From contig NC_018514.1 in NCBI RefSeq assembly GCF_000292915.1, forward strand, positions 1,240,001 through 1,304,000: 64,000 nt of DNA. Direction: 5' to 3'. Of the stretch, positions 1 through 8,912 are shown piece after piece. Positions within the stretch are counted from its first letter, which is position 1; each line of letters starts with the position of its first letter. The DNA comes from Burkholderia cepacia GG4. Its GTDB lineage: Bacteria > Pseudomonadota > Gammaproteobacteria > Burkholderiales > Burkholderiaceae. The position numbers and the translations under genes were made by a program. The notes beneath the pieces are model-generated. The model was not told where the DNA came from, did no database searches, and worked only from the letters and a program-made list of their open reading frames with translations.

Positions 1-903
1 CCGGTCGCGCTGCTGGTCACGTTCGGCCACGGCCTGCGGCGCACGGGCTTCATCGCCGATGCGTTCTGGCCGCACGCCGAGCGGCTGTGCTACTTCGTGC
101 TGCTGCCCGCGCTGTTCGCGGACAGTCTCGCGAATGCGCGGCTGCACGCGTTGCCCGTTTTACCGCTCGCGGCGGCGCTGGTCGGTTCGACCGTGCTCGT
201 CGCGGCGCTTGTTCTGCTGGTCCGCCGCTTCGTGCAGGTCGACGGCGCCGGGTTCACGTCGGTGTTCCAGGGCGCGGTGCGCTTCAACAACTATGTCGGC
301 ACGGCCCTCGCCGCCGGACTGTTCGGCGCGCACGGGATCGCGCTCGCGGCCGTGTGCGTCGCGGCGATCGTGCCGACCGTGAACCTGATGTGCGTGCTGG
401 TGTTCGCGCGCTACGGCGAGACGCGGCTCGGCGCATGGGCGCTCGCGCGCCAGATCCTGTCGAATCCGCTCGTCGTCGGCTGCGCGCTCGGGATCGCGAT
501 GCAGGCCGGCGGGATCGCGTTTCCGGCCGCCGTCGAACCGGCGGTGCGTGCGCTCGGCGCGGCGTCGATGCCGCTTGGCCTGCTGTGCGTGGGCGCGGCG
601 CTGAGGTTCGACGCGGCGCGCGGATGGCTGCAGCCGATGTGCATCGCGTCGGCGTTCAAATTCATGGCGATGCCGCTCGTCACGCTCGCGGCCGGCCGCC
701 TGTTCGGGCTCGGCGATGCCGCGCTGACCATCGCGCTGCTGTTCCAGGCGCTGCCGACGTCGTCCTCGTCATACATCATGGCGCGCCAGCTCGGCGGCGA
801 CGCACCGCTGATGGCCGGCATCACCGCATTCCAGACGATCGCCGCCGCGCTCGCGATGCCGGCCGTGCTGACGGCGCTCGCGGCCGCGCCGGCGTTTCGC
901 TGA
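1..903 (+). CDS. AEC family transporter (auxin efflux carrier type), 5' truncated by window edge
   Basis: The reading frame is open from base 1 and ends at TGA 901-903, so the N-terminus lies outside the window. About 300 residues are visible. They form a chain of hydrophobic helices with Gly/Pro-containing breaks and a conserved FNNYVGTA segment, typical of the AEC (membrane transport) family. These inner-membrane carriers move small organic anions such as malate or malonate; the substrate here cannot be read from sequence. The last helices (around EPAVRALGAASMPLGLL and the QALPTSSSSY motif) match the C-terminal repeat of the family. An internal ATG at 97 is probably not the true start because homologous-looking sequence continues upstream of it. 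Confidence 0.85.
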   Translation, partial: PVALLVTFGHGLRRTGFIADAFWPHAERLCYFVLLPALFADSLANARLHALPVLPLAAALVGSTVLVAALVLLVRRFVQVDGAGFTSVFQGAVRFNNYVGTALAAGLFGAHGIALAAVCVAAIVPTVNLMCVLVFARYGETRLGAWALARQILSNPLVVGCALGIAMQAGGIAFPAAVEPAVRALGAASMPLGLLCVGAALRFDAARGWLQPMCIASAFKFMAMPLVTLAAGRLFGLGDAALTIALLFQALPTSSSSYIMARQLGGDAPLMAGITAFQTIAAALAMPAVLTALAAAPAFR

Positions 904-1107
904 CGGCCCGGCAGCGGTACCAACTCGACGGCAACAGCCCTAGCAACCGCCGTCGAACGGCCTGAATCCGCCCGTCGCGCGGACCGGCGCCGTTCGCCAC
1001 GCGATCACGCACACATCGCCGCAGCGCCCTTTCGGAAACCACCGCATCTGAACGTTCCAGCCCCCTCCGCCGGCATCTTCGCCGCCCGGCCGCATGCGGC
1101 CATCTAC

Positions 1108-1980
1108 GTGAAGCTCACGCTCGTCGCGCTGTTCTGGGGCGGCACCTTCATCGCGGGCCGGATCCTCGCCGCGTCGATGTCCACGACCGGCGCCGCGACG
1201 GGCCGCTTCGCGATCGCCGCGCTGCTGCTGACGGCACTGACGTGGAAACTCGAAGGCGGGCTGCCGAAGCTGAGCGGCCGCCAGGTCGCGACAACTTTCG
1301 CGCTCGGCGCGACCGGCATCTTTCTGTACAACGTGTGCTTTTTCGCGGCGCTCGCGCGCATGCCGGCCGGACGAACCGCGTTGTTCGTCGCGCTGAATCC
1401 TGTGGCGACCGCCGTGCTGCTGTCCGTCGTCGTGCGCGAACGCCTGTCGCCCGCGCGCTGGGCCGGCATCGCGGTCGCGCTGGTCGGCGCGCTGGTCGTG
1501 ATCAGCCGCGGCCAATTGCTGCGGGTACTGACCGACCTCGGCGATACGTTCGGTGCCGGCGAGCGTGCCATGCTGTGCGCAGTGCTGAGCTGGGCGGCCT
1601 ATACCGTGATCGGGCGCCGCGCACTCGACGGACTGTCGCCGCTGGCCGCCACGACTTACGCGACGCTGTGGGGCCTCGCGCTGCTGATCGTCGCGCACCT
1701 GTTTGGCCCGCACGCGGGCGGTGGCGCGCCGCTCACGTGGCAGGCCGTCGCGTCGATGATCTATCTCGGCGCGATCGGCACGGTGGTTGCGTTCGTCTGG
1801 TATTCGCAAGGCATCCGCGAGATCGGTCCGGCGCGCGCCGCCGTGTTCACCAACCTGGTGCCGGTGTTCGGCGTGCTGCTGTCGGTCGCGCTGCTCGGCG
1901 AGCCGTTGTCGGGATCGATGCTCGCCGGCGGCGCACTCGTGATCGCGGGCGTCGCGCTGACCAATCGCGCGCGGCGCTGA
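1108..1980 (+). CDS. EamA/DMT family membrane exporter
   Basis: A 290-residue inner-membrane protein with ten predicted helices in two EamA repeats (roughly residues 5-135 and 150-285). The opening KLTLVALFWGGTFIAGR and the later VFTNLVPVFGVLLS are hallmark DMT segments. Family members export amino acids, metabolites or drugs; no substrate can be assigned. The start is uncertain. GTG 1108 is the first conventional start codon near the first helix, but the frame is open for about 200 bases upstream without any ATG. The residues just before the GTG (HAAIY) also resemble the N-terminus of relatives, so a non-ATG start a little upstream is possible. It appears to be a single-gene unit. Confidence 0.85.
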   Translation: MKLTLVALFWGGTFIAGRILAASMSTTGAATGRFAIAALLLTALTWKLEGGLPKLSGRQVATTFALGATGIFLYNVCFFAALARMPAGRTALFVALNPVATAVLLSVVVRERLSPARWAGIAVALVGALVVISRGQLLRVLTDLGDTFGAGERAMLCAVLSWAAYTVIGRRALDGLSPLAATTYATLWGLALLIVAHLFGPHAGGGAPLTWQAVASMIYLGAIGTVVAFVWYSQGIREIGPARAAVFTNLVPVFGVLLSVALLGEPLSGSMLAGGALVIAGVALTNRARR

Positions 1981-2268
1981 CACACGGCCGCGCATGCCGT
2001 GCCGGTTCACGCGGGTGCGGGGACGGATGTGAAATACCGACGCGCCGTTGCGTGCGACCTACGCACCGCCGATACGCCCCCCGTTCTTCTCGCAGCCCGC
2101 CCAAAAACCGCCTATGTTGAATGAAGCGCGCCCGTTTCGCCGCCATTCGACCTCGCGTCGCTCGCACCGGCGGCCATCACGCCGCGTTCCGGCACCATTC
2201 CCCGCAATCGTGCGCACGCCCGGCCGTGCACGCGGTTACGCCGCCCACCGGATTACCAGGAGGTACCC

Positions 2269-2643
2269 ATGAAAGCCGTGCTGCTCGTCAGTTCCGCCCT
2301 GCTCGCCATGGCGTCCGTTTCGGCCTCGGCTCAAGGCTCGATCACCAAAGTCGAAAACGGCGCGCTGGTCGCCGCGAACGGGATGACCGTCTATACGTTC
2401 GACATGGACAAGCCCAACACCGGCACCAGCGCATGCACGGGCCAATGCGAATCCCTCTGGCCGCCGTACAAGGCCAGCGCGACCGACGGTCCGGCCGGCC
2501 CCTACACGATCGTCAAGCGCGACGACGGCAGCCCGCAATGGGCCTACAAGGGCAAGCCGATGTACTTCTTCTCGAAGGACATGAAACAGGGCGACCGCAA
2601 CGGCGACAACTTCAAGAACGTGTGGCACGTGATCGCGCCGTAA
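2269..2643 (+). CDS. Small secreted protein, COG4315-like (PF03640 repeats)
   Basis: A 124-residue protein with a clear signal peptide (MKAVLLVSSALLAMASVSASA, cleavage after about residue 21), so periplasmic or surface-exposed. The mature part has two copies of the 'secreted repeat of unknown function': NGMTVYTFDMDKP... with a Cys pair (ACTGQCESLWPP), and YKGKPMYFFSKD...NVWHV. Proteins of this family are abundant in Burkholderia and Ralstonia, and their function is not established. An ideal Shine-Dalgarno AGGAGG at 2258-2263, five bases before the ATG, fixes the start and suggests strong translation. It stands alone and converges on the mmsA operon, with a hairpin terminator between. Confidence 0.88.
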   Translation: MKAVLLVSSALLAMASVSASAQGSITKVENGALVAANGMTVYTFDMDKPNTGTSACTGQCESLWPPYKASATDGPAGPYTIVKRDDGSPQWAYKGKPMYFFSKDMKQGDRNGDNFKNVWHVIAP

Positions 2644-2688
2644 GCGTTCCTTCCCCGCCTTCAGCGCCGGCGCAGCCGCCGCGCGCGT

Positions 2689-2722
2689 AAAAAAACCCGC
2701 CCCGATCGTCGATCGGGGCGGG
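2689..2722 (-). terminator. Rho-independent terminator of the mmsA operon
   Basis: A perfect 12-bp stem (CCCGCCCCGATC / GATCGGGGCGGG) with a 3-base loop. On the minus strand it is followed by seven T. It lies 77 bp beyond the mmsA stop codon. The T-tract orientation assigns it to the minus-strand mmsA/aminotransferase transcript, although the hairpin may also stop plus-strand readthrough. Confidence 0.9.
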
Positions 2723-2798
2723 CCTGTGCAGTTGCACGCCGGCCGCATGGCCGCGCCCGCCTGCCGGCGGTGCATGCAGCCGGACCGCAGCAGCGGTA

Positions 2799-4316
2799 TC
2801 AGCGATTCGACGGGAAGCTGAACACGGTCCCTTCGCGCACACCGGCCGACGGCCAGCGCTGCGTGATCGTCTTGCGCTTCGTGTAGAACCGCACCGCATC
2901 CGGGCCGTACGCGTGCAGGTCGCCGAACAGCGAGCGCTTCCAGCCGCCGAACGAGTGATACGCGACCGGCACCGGCAGCGGCACGTTGATGCCGACCATG
3001 CCGATCTGGATGTTGTCGCCGAAGTAGCGCGCGGCTTCACCGTCGCGCGTGAACAGGCACGTGCCGTTGCCGTATTCGTGCGCGTCGATCAGCGCCATCG
3101 CCTCGTCGAGCGACTTCAGGCGGATCACGCCGAGCACCGGCCCGAAGATCTCGTGCTGATAGATCGGCATGCCCGGCTTCACATTGTCGAACAGGCACGG
3201 GCCGAGGTAGTAGCCGCCGTCGTGGCCGTCGACCTTCACGCTGCGGCCATCGACGACGAGCGTCGCGCCCGCTTCCACGCCCGCCTCGACGAAGCTCGTC
3301 ACCTTCTCGAAATGCTGCTGCGTGACGAGCGGCCCCATGTCGACGCCGGCGCCGTTGCCCGGGCCGACCTTCATCTTCGCGATCTCGGCCTTCAGGCCTT
3401 CGACCACCTTGTCGCCCGTTTCGTCACCGATCGCGACGACCAGCGGGATCGCCATGCAGCGTTCGCCGCACGAACCGTACGCGGCACCCATCAGCGCGTT
3501 CACTGCGTTGCCGATGTCGGCGTCGGGCATCACGACCGCGAAGTTCTTCGCGCCGCCGAGCGCCTGCACGCGCTTGCCGTGCGCGCAGCCGGTCGAGTAG
3601 ATGTATTCGGCGATCGGCGTCGAGCCGACGAAGCTCACCGCCTTCACGCGCGGGTCGGTCAGGATCGTGTCGACCGCTTCCTTGTCGCCGTTCACGACGT
3701 TCAGCACACCCGGCGGCAGGCCGGCCTCGAGCGCGAGCTCGGCCATGCGCAGCGTCGACGACGGCGTGCGCTCGGACGGCTTCAGCACGAACGTGTTGCC
3801 GCACGCGACCGCCATCGGCCACATCCACAGCGGCACCATCACCGGGAAGTTGAACGGCGTGATGCCGGCGGCGACGCCGAGCGCCTGGAACTCGCTCCAC
3901 GAATCGATCGCGGGGCCGACGTTCTTGCTGTGCTCGCCCTTCAGCAGCTCGGGCACGTAGGTCGCGTATTCCACGTTCTCGATCCCGCGCTGCAGCTCGC
4001 CCATCGCGTCGGCGAGCACCTTGCCGTGCTCGGCGGTGATCAGCGCACACAGTTCGTCCGCATGCTCCTCGAGCAGCGTCTTGAAGCGGCTCATCACGCG
4101 TGCGCGCTTCAGCGGCGGCGTGTTGCGCCACGCCGGGAACGCGGCCTGTGCGGACGCGATCGCGGCTTCGACGGTCAGCTTGTCGGCGAGCGCGACGCTC
4201 TTGTCCGATTCGCCGGTGGCCGGGTCGAACACCGGCTGGACGCGGCTGCCGCCGTCGACGCGCTTGCCGTCGATCAGGTGGCCGATGGTGGAGGTCACAT
4301 TGCTGTCGTGTTTCAT
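2799..4316 (-). CDS. mmsA: CoA-acylating methylmalonate-semialdehyde dehydrogenase
   Basis: A 505-residue aldehyde dehydrogenase superfamily protein. MmsA oxidatively decarboxylates methylmalonate semialdehyde to propionyl-CoA, and malonate semialdehyde to acetyl-CoA, using NAD+ and CoA in valine, inositol or beta-alanine breakdown. Visible family features are ITPFNFPVMVP (cofactor loop), KPSERTPS, FVGSTPIAEYIY, LGGAKNFAVVMPDAD, and GSCGERCMA with the catalytic Cys at about residue 287. The GERCMA form and the lack of the usual general-base Glu are typical of the MMSDH subgroup. It lies 49 bp downstream of the aminotransferase gene on the same strand, so the two very likely form an operon that turns beta-alanine or similar omega-amino acids into acetyl-CoA. 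Confidence 0.93.
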   Translation of the reverse strand: MKHDSNVTSTIGHLIDGKRVDGGSRVQPVFDPATGESDKSVALADKLTVEAAIASAQAAFPAWRNTPPLKRARVMSRFKTLLEEHADELCALITAEHGKVLADAMGELQRGIENVEYATYVPELLKGEHSKNVGPAIDSWSEFQALGVAAGITPFNFPVMVPLWMWPMAVACGNTFVLKPSERTPSSTLRMAELALEAGLPPGVLNVVNGDKEAVDTILTDPRVKAVSFVGSTPIAEYIYSTGCAHGKRVQALGGAKNFAVVMPDADIGNAVNALMGAAYGSCGERCMAIPLVVAIGDETGDKVVEGLKAEIAKMKVGPGNGAGVDMGPLVTQQHFEKVTSFVEAGVEAGATLVVDGRSVKVDGHDGGYYLGPCLFDNVKPGMPIYQHEIFGPVLGVIRLKSLDEAMALIDAHEYGNGTCLFTRDGEAARYFGDNIQIGMVGINVPLPVPVAYHSFGGWKRSLFGDLHAYGPDAVRFYTKRKTITQRWPSAGVREGTVFSFPSNR

Positions 4317-4365
4317 CGTTGAGGCTCTTTCGTGAATTCGGTTATCGCTGGGAACGGGCCGCGGC

Positions 4366-5724
4366 TCAGTCCACTTCGTTCAGCGCGTCGGACAGCGCGT
4401 TCACGAGATTGTCGATCTCGCGCTTTTCGGCGATGAACGGCGGCGCGAGCTGGATCGTGTCGCCGCCGTAGCGCACGTAGAAGCCCTTCGCCCAGCAGCG
4501 CATCGCGATCTCGTACGGGCGCCGTGCCGGCTCGCCCGGCAGCGCCGCGATCGTCAGGCCGGCAGCCAGCCCGTAGTTTCGGATGTCCGTGATATGGCGC
4601 TGGCCCTTCAGCCCGTGCACGGCCGCCTCGAAATGCGGCGCGAGATCGCGCACGCGGGCCACCGCGTCTTCCTTCACGAGCAGGTCGAGCGCCGCGACGC
4701 CGGCCGCGCACGCGACCGGGTGCGCCGAATACGTGTAGCCGTGCGGGAACTCGAGCATGTACTCGGGGCCGCCCACGGCCATGAACGTGTCGTAGATTTC
4801 CTTCGTCGCGATCACGCCGCCGAGCGGCTGCACGCCGTTCGTCACCTGTTTCGCGAAGTTCATGATGTCCGGCGTGACGCCGAACGCGTCGGCGCCCGTC
4901 ATCGCGCCGGCCCGGCCGAAGCCCGTGATGACTTCGTCGAAAATCAGCAGGATGTCGTGCGCGGTACAGATGTCGCGCAGGCGCTTCAGATAGCCCTTCG
5001 GCGGCACGACCACGCCCGCCGAGCCGGAGAACGGCTCGACGATCACGGCCGCGATGTTCGATGCGTCGTGCAGCGCGATCAGGTCGAGCAGGCGGTCGGC
5101 CAGGTCGGCGCCGTGCTCGGGCATCCCGCGCGAGAACTTGTTTTCAGCGAGTTGCGTGTGCGGCAGGAAGTCGGCGTCGATGCCCTGGCCGAACAGCTTG
5201 CGGTTCGGCCCGATCCCGCCGACCGAGATGCCGCCGAAGTTCACGCCGTGATAGCCCTTCTCGCGACCGATCAGGCGCGTCTTCGTGCCCTTGCCCTTGG
5301 CGCGCCAATACGCGCGGGCCATCTTCAGCGACGTGTCGGCCGCTTCCGAGCCCGAGCCGGTGAAGAACACGTAGTCGAGGCCGGCCGGCGTCAGGTCCTT
5401 GATCTTGTTCGCGAGCTCGAACGATTTCGGGTGGCCGAACTGGAACGCCGGCGCGTAGTCGAGCTGCGCGACCTGGCGGCTCACGGCTGCCGTGATCTCG
5501 GTGCGGCCGTGACCGAGGCCCGTGCACCACAGGCCCGACAGGCCGTCGAAGATCTTGCGGCCTTCGCCATCCGTGTAATACGCATCCTTGGCCGACACGA
5601 TCATGCGCGGGTCGGACTTGAACTGGCGGTTCGCCGTGAACGGCATCCAGTGGGCGTCGAGCCACGCGGCGTCGGTGCGGAGGTTCGTCTCGTCCTGCTG
5701 CTTGGCGATGGTCGTATCGGTCAT
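4366..5724 (-). CDS. Class III omega-amino acid--pyruvate aminotransferase
   Basis: A 452-residue PLP-dependent fold-type I aminotransferase. FDEVITGFGRAG carries the PLP-ring Asp (about D263), NFAKQVTNG carries the Schiff-base Lys (about K292), and TGSGSEAADTSLKMARAYW is the phosphate-binding region. Sequence style and length match beta-alanine:pyruvate transaminases, which transfer the amino group of beta-alanine or related omega-amines to pyruvate and release malonate semialdehyde. Its partner mmsA directly downstream would convert that product to acetyl-CoA. The gene is first in the operon, 105 bp from a divergent LysR-type regulator. Exact substrate range (beta-alanine, GABA, taurine or aromatic amines) cannot be told from sequence alone. 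Confidence 0.92.
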   Translation of the reverse strand: MTDTTIAKQQDETNLRTDAAWLDAHWMPFTANRQFKSDPRMIVSAKDAYYTDGEGRKIFDGLSGLWCTGLGHGRTEITAAVSRQVAQLDYAPAFQFGHPKSFELANKIKDLTPAGLDYVFFTGSGSEAADTSLKMARAYWRAKGKGTKTRLIGREKGYHGVNFGGISVGGIGPNRKLFGQGIDADFLPHTQLAENKFSRGMPEHGADLADRLLDLIALHDASNIAAVIVEPFSGSAGVVVPPKGYLKRLRDICTAHDILLIFDEVITGFGRAGAMTGADAFGVTPDIMNFAKQVTNGVQPLGGVIATKEIYDTFMAVGGPEYMLEFPHGYTYSAHPVACAAGVAALDLLVKEDAVARVRDLAPHFEAAVHGLKGQRHITDIRNYGLAAGLTIAALPGEPARRPYEIAMRCWAKGFYVRYGGDTIQLAPPFIAEKREIDNLVNALSDALNEVD

Positions 5725-5793
5725 GTCGGTCGGCGCAGCGCGCCCCTCCTTCTTGTGATGATGTTGCGCATTGTCGGGAGGCCAATTAGTCTT

Positions 5794-5812
5794 TTGAATA
5801 TCGCAATATCAA
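5794..5812. promoter_or_regulatory. AT-rich dyad in the divergent aminotransferase/LysR promoter region
   Basis: A 19-bp interrupted dyad (TTGAATAT / ATATCAA) lies in the 105-bp spacer between the divergent aminotransferase and LysR genes. It is the AT-rich island in otherwise GC-rich DNA. Position and symmetry fit a LysR-type binding site, but the assignment is inference. Confidence 0.45.
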
Positions 5813-5829
5813 TGTTCACTTGCGCAACT

Positions 5830-6795
5830 ATGCAAGCAAAGAAACCGAAGAGCCGCGCGCTGCTCGGGCAGCTCAGCGACATGGATCTGCGCCTGCTGCG
5901 GGTCTTCAAGGGCGTCGTGCAGTGCGGCGGGATGGCGGCGGCCGAGCTGGAGCTGAATATCGGCATCTCGACGATCAGCCGGCACGTGAAGGATCTGGAA
6001 ACGCGCCTCGGCCTCGTGCTGTGCCGGCGCGGCCGCGCGGGCTTCACGCTGACTGCCGAGGGGCAGACGGTGTACGAGGAAACGTTGCGGTTGCTCGCAT
6101 CGATGGAGGCATTTCGCAGCAGGATCGACGGCATTCACGACAAAATGGGCGGAGAACTGCACGTCGCGGTATTCGACAAGACGGCCACCAACCCGAATGC
6201 GCGACTCGGCGACGCGATCCGCCAGTTCGCGGACGAGGCACCCGACGTCGCGCTGAACCTGCATGTCGCGTCGATCAACGAGGTCGAGCGCGGGATCATC
6301 GACGGCAGCTATCAGGTCGGGATCATTCCCGCGCACCGCAGCTCGGGCAGCCTCGTGTATGCGGAACTGTTCGACGAACGGATGCTGCTGTACTGCGGCC
6401 GCCAGCATCCGCTCTTCGACGCGCCGCACGGCAAGCTCACGTGGACGACGATCCGCAGCCACGCGTTCGCCGGGCTCGGCTTCCATTCGCCGAACATGGA
6501 GCTGAGCCATCGGGCGAAGCTCACGCGCAGCGCGACGGCGTCGGACCAGGAGTCGATCGCGACGCTGATCCTGTCCGGCCGCTATCTCGGCTTCCTGCCC
6601 GACCATTACGCGGAGAGCTTCGAAAACAAGGGATTGATGCAGCCGATCGCGCCGCACCGGTTCAACTACCGGTGCCGGTTCGTGAGCCTGTTGCGGCGCT
6701 CGCCGCGGCCGTCGCGGGCGGCGCTGCTGTTCCAGTCGTGCCTCGAAGCCGCGCATGCGGCGGCGCGGCCGGGCGGCGGCGACGGTGACGCGTAG
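5830..6795 (+). CDS. LysR-family transcriptional regulator of the mmsA/aminotransferase operon
   Basis: A 321-residue LysR-type protein. The winged HTH is at about residues 14-75 (MDLRLLRVFKGVVQCGGMAAAELELNIGISTISRHVKDLETRLGLVLC), followed by a periplasmic-binding-protein-like effector domain from about residue 100. ATG 5830 is preferred because the HTH then starts at the usual distance; an in-frame ATG at 5812 would add six residues and overlap the dyad. It is transcribed divergently from the aminotransferase/mmsA operon, the classical arrangement for a regulator of its neighbour, so it probably senses an omega-amino acid or its product. The C-terminus ends in a Gly/Asp-rich tail. Confidence 0.88.
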   Translation: MQAKKPKSRALLGQLSDMDLRLLRVFKGVVQCGGMAAAELELNIGISTISRHVKDLETRLGLVLCRRGRAGFTLTAEGQTVYEETLRLLASMEAFRSRIDGIHDKMGGELHVAVFDKTATNPNARLGDAIRQFADEAPDVALNLHVASINEVERGIIDGSYQVGIIPAHRSSGSLVYAELFDERMLLYCGRQHPLFDAPHGKLTWTTIRSHAFAGLGFHSPNMELSHRAKLTRSATASDQESIATLILSGRYLGFLPDHYAESFENKGLMQPIAPHRFNYRCRFVSLLRRSPRPSRAALLFQSCLEAAHAAARPGGGDGDA

Positions 6796-6801
6796 CCGGG
6801 C

Positions 6802-8046
6802 TCAGGCTTCGTCGGTGCCGCCGGGCTGCGGCTGGCGCCGCATCTGCATCATGAAGTACACGGCGACCAGCGCAGCCGCGAATCCCGATGCCGCGCCGAC
6901 GCCGAGCGCCCAGCGCGGGCCGAGGTGGTTCGCGACCCAGCCCGCGACCGGCGCGCCGATCGGCGTGCCGCCGAACGCGACCGCGAGGCGCAGTGCCATC
7001 ACGCGTCCGCGCATCGCCGGCTCGGTCGACAGTTGCATCAGTGCATTGGTCGACGTGGTGAACGTCATCGCGGCGATCCCGGTCAGCACGAGCGCGGCCG
7101 CGAACAGCCAGTAGCCCGGCGCGATCGCGCCAAGTGTGCAGCCCACGCCGAACACCGCGGCGCCGATCCACAAATGCCGGAACAGCGGCCGTTCGCGGCG
7201 CGCCGCGAGCAGCGCGCCCGTGATCGTGCCGACCGCCATCATCGACGACAGGATGCCGAAGCCGCGCGCGTCGACGTGGAATACGCCGGCCGCCATCGTC
7301 GAGATGAACAGCGGGAAGTTCAGGCCGAACGTGCCGATCAGGAACAGCATCGCGAGCGTCGCCGTCAGGTCCGGGCGATGCCACACGTAGCGAAAGCCGT
7401 CGAGCAGGCTTCCCCGCGTACGGCCGGCACGCCCGTTCTCGCGCAGTTCGTCGGTGCGCAGCAGCGACAGCGACGCGAGCACCGCGACGAAGCTGATGCC
7501 GTTGAGCAGGAACGCCCAGCCCGTGCCGACCGACGCGATGATGAAGCCGGCCGCCGCGGGCCCGATCATCCGCGCCGCATTGAACGACGTCGAATTGAGC
7601 GCGACCGCGTTCGCGAGCTCGCGGTCGCCGACCAGTTCCGCGACGAAGGTCTGCCGCACCGGCGCATCGAACGCCGATGCGCAGCCGAACAGGAACGCGA
7701 ACAGATAGACGTGCCACAGCTGCACGACGCCGGTGACGGTCAGCACCCCCAACGCGAGCGCGAGGCCACCCATCAGCGCCTGCGTCGTCATCAGCAGCCG
7801 GCGCTGGTTGAAGCGGTCGGCCGCGTAGCCCGTCCACGGCAGCAACAGGAGCTGCGGGCCGAACTGCAGCGACATCACGATCCCGACCGCCGACGCGTCG
7901 TGGTGCGTCAGTTGCGTGAGCACCAGCCAGTCCTGTGCGGTGCGCTGGATCCACGTACCGACGTTGGACACCAGCGCACCGGCCGCCCAGACGCGGTAGT
8001 TGAAGCTGCGAAGCGAGCGGAACACGCCCGCGGCCGGCACGTTCAT
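6802..8046 (-). CDS. MFS transporter
   Basis: A 414-residue inner-membrane protein with about twelve helices, resembling EntS/DHA3-like drug or siderophore exporters (FNYRVWAAGALVSNVGTWIQRTAQDWLVL opening; GYAADRFNQRRLL loop between helices 2 and 3; PAMRGRVMALRLAVAFGGTPIGAPVAGW in the second half). The start at 8046 is chosen because the ATG overlaps the stop of the upstream membrane-protein gene (ATGA, 8043-8046), indicating translational coupling; the open frame extends further up but into non-homologous Arg-rich sequence. It is the last gene of the MarR / membrane protein / MFS operon, which suggests an efflux pump induced when the MarR protein binds a toxic ligand. Confidence 0.88.
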   Translation of the reverse strand: MNVPAAGVFRSLRSFNYRVWAAGALVSNVGTWIQRTAQDWLVLTQLTHHDASAVGIVMSLQFGPQLLLLPWTGYAADRFNQRRLLMTTQALMGGLALALGVLTVTGVVQLWHVYLFAFLFGCASAFDAPVRQTFVAELVGDRELANAVALNSTSFNAARMIGPAAAGFIIASVGTGWAFLLNGISFVAVLASLSLLRTDELRENGRAGRTRGSLLDGFRYVWHRPDLTATLAMLFLIGTFGLNFPLFISTMAAGVFHVDARGFGILSSMMAVGTITGALLAARRERPLFRHLWIGAAVFGVGCTLGAIAPGYWLFAAALVLTGIAAMTFTTSTNALMQLSTEPAMRGRVMALRLAVAFGGTPIGAPVAGWVANHLGPRWALGVGAASGFAAALVAVYFMMQMRRQPQPGGTDEA

Positions 8047-8372
8047 GGCCGCTCCGGGGCGTTGCCGCCGTGCAGCGCGCCGAAGTGCCGCGCGAGGAAC
8101 AGGCCGATCGCCAGCACGCCGAGCCCGAGCGCGGCCGCGTCGGCCGTGCGCGCCAGGTCGAAAGCACCGACCCGGCGCAGCAGCACATAACCGATCGCGA
8201 GATTGACGACGCCCCACACGACGTTCACGGTGGACGACGACAGCCCGCGACCGGGCGGATTCGCGAACGGCGTCTGGAACGGCTCGCCGCGCAGCCCGCT
8301 GACGAGGTGCGGGACGGCGTTTGCCAGAAAGACGCCGCCGAAGAAGTACGACACGAGATGCAGGATGTTCAC
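8043..8372 (-). CDS. Small four-helix membrane protein of unknown function
   Basis: A 109-residue hydrophobic protein with about three to four membrane segments (LVSYFFGGVFLANAVPHL; VNVVWGVVNLAIGYVLL; ALGLGVLAIGLFLARHF). I do not recognise a functional family. It sits between the MarR regulator (37 bp upstream) and the MFS exporter (4-bp overlap downstream), so it is co-transcribed with them. It could help the exporter or be an independent stress-response membrane protein; nothing in the sequence decides this. Confidence 0.8.
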   Translation of the reverse strand: MNILHLVSYFFGGVFLANAVPHLVSGLRGEPFQTPFANPPGRGLSSSTVNVVWGVVNLAIGYVLLRRVGAFDLARTADAAALGLGVLAIGLFLARHFGALHGGNAPERP

Positions 8373-8409
8373 GTTCGCGCGTTGCTCCCGCCGGGCGGAT
8401 CGATCGGGG

Positions 8410-8880
8410 TCACGGGCGCACCGCGTCCTGGAATTCCGCGAGCCGCTGCAGCAGCTGCACGGCCGACGCGAGTTCGGCCTGCTCCTGCGTCGACAACTGC
8501 GCGTGCAGCGCGCGGAACAGCCAGTCGTCCTTGGCCGCGCGGTTGGCCTGCAGCCGCGTGCGGAAGGCGGGCGTGAGCGCGATCAGCGTCTGCCGGCCGT
8601 CGGTTGGATCGGGCGCGCCGCTGACGGCGCCCATCGATTCCAGCGTCGCCACCGTCATGCGCATCGACTGCGGCCGCACGCTTTCCGCACGCGCGAGCCC
8701 GGAGACGGTCGCCGGGCCGTCGCGGTCGAGCCGCAGCAGCACCGATTTCTGCGAGGACGTGAGGTCGTTCGGGTGGGATTGCTCCCGCATCCGCCGCATC
8801 AGCTTGCTGACCGAGATGCGGAGTTCGCCGGCGAGACCGGCCAGGCGCGGCGCTTCGGGGGACGACGATGGCGTGTTCAT
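8410..8880 (-). CDS. MarR-family transcriptional regulator
   Basis: A 156-residue protein with the MarR winged-helix core: LRISVSKLMRRMREQ (N-terminal dimer helix), LTSSQKSVLLRLDRDGPATVSGLARAESVRPQSMRMTVATLESMGAV (HTH, about residues 40-90), then PTDGRQTLIALTP, the beta-wing with the conserved D-x-R. Such repressors bind palindromes over their own promoter and release on binding small phenolic or drug-like ligands. It is first in an operon with a small membrane protein and an MFS exporter. A 15-bp palindrome 33 bp upstream is the likely operator. Confidence 0.9.
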   Translation of the reverse strand: MNTPSSSPEAPRLAGLAGELRISVSKLMRRMREQSHPNDLTSSQKSVLLRLDRDGPATVSGLARAESVRPQSMRMTVATLESMGAVSGAPDPTDGRQTLIALTPAFRTRLQANRAAKDDWLFRALHAQLSTQEQAELASAVQLLQRLAEFQDAVRP

Positions 8881-8912
8881 GAATTCACGATAGCATATCT
8901 ACAGCAAACCTT

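Noticed and set aside
4594..5829. Long N-terminal extension of the LysR frame antisense to the aminotransferase
   Set aside because: The extension is Arg/Val/Asp-rich shadow sequence; the LysR HTH starts at the normal distance from ATG 5830.
8043..8217. Longer start for the MFS transporter overlapping the small membrane protein
   Set aside because: The extra residues are Arg/Ala-rich shadow of the upstream gene; the ATGA overlap at 8043-8046 is a typical coupled start.
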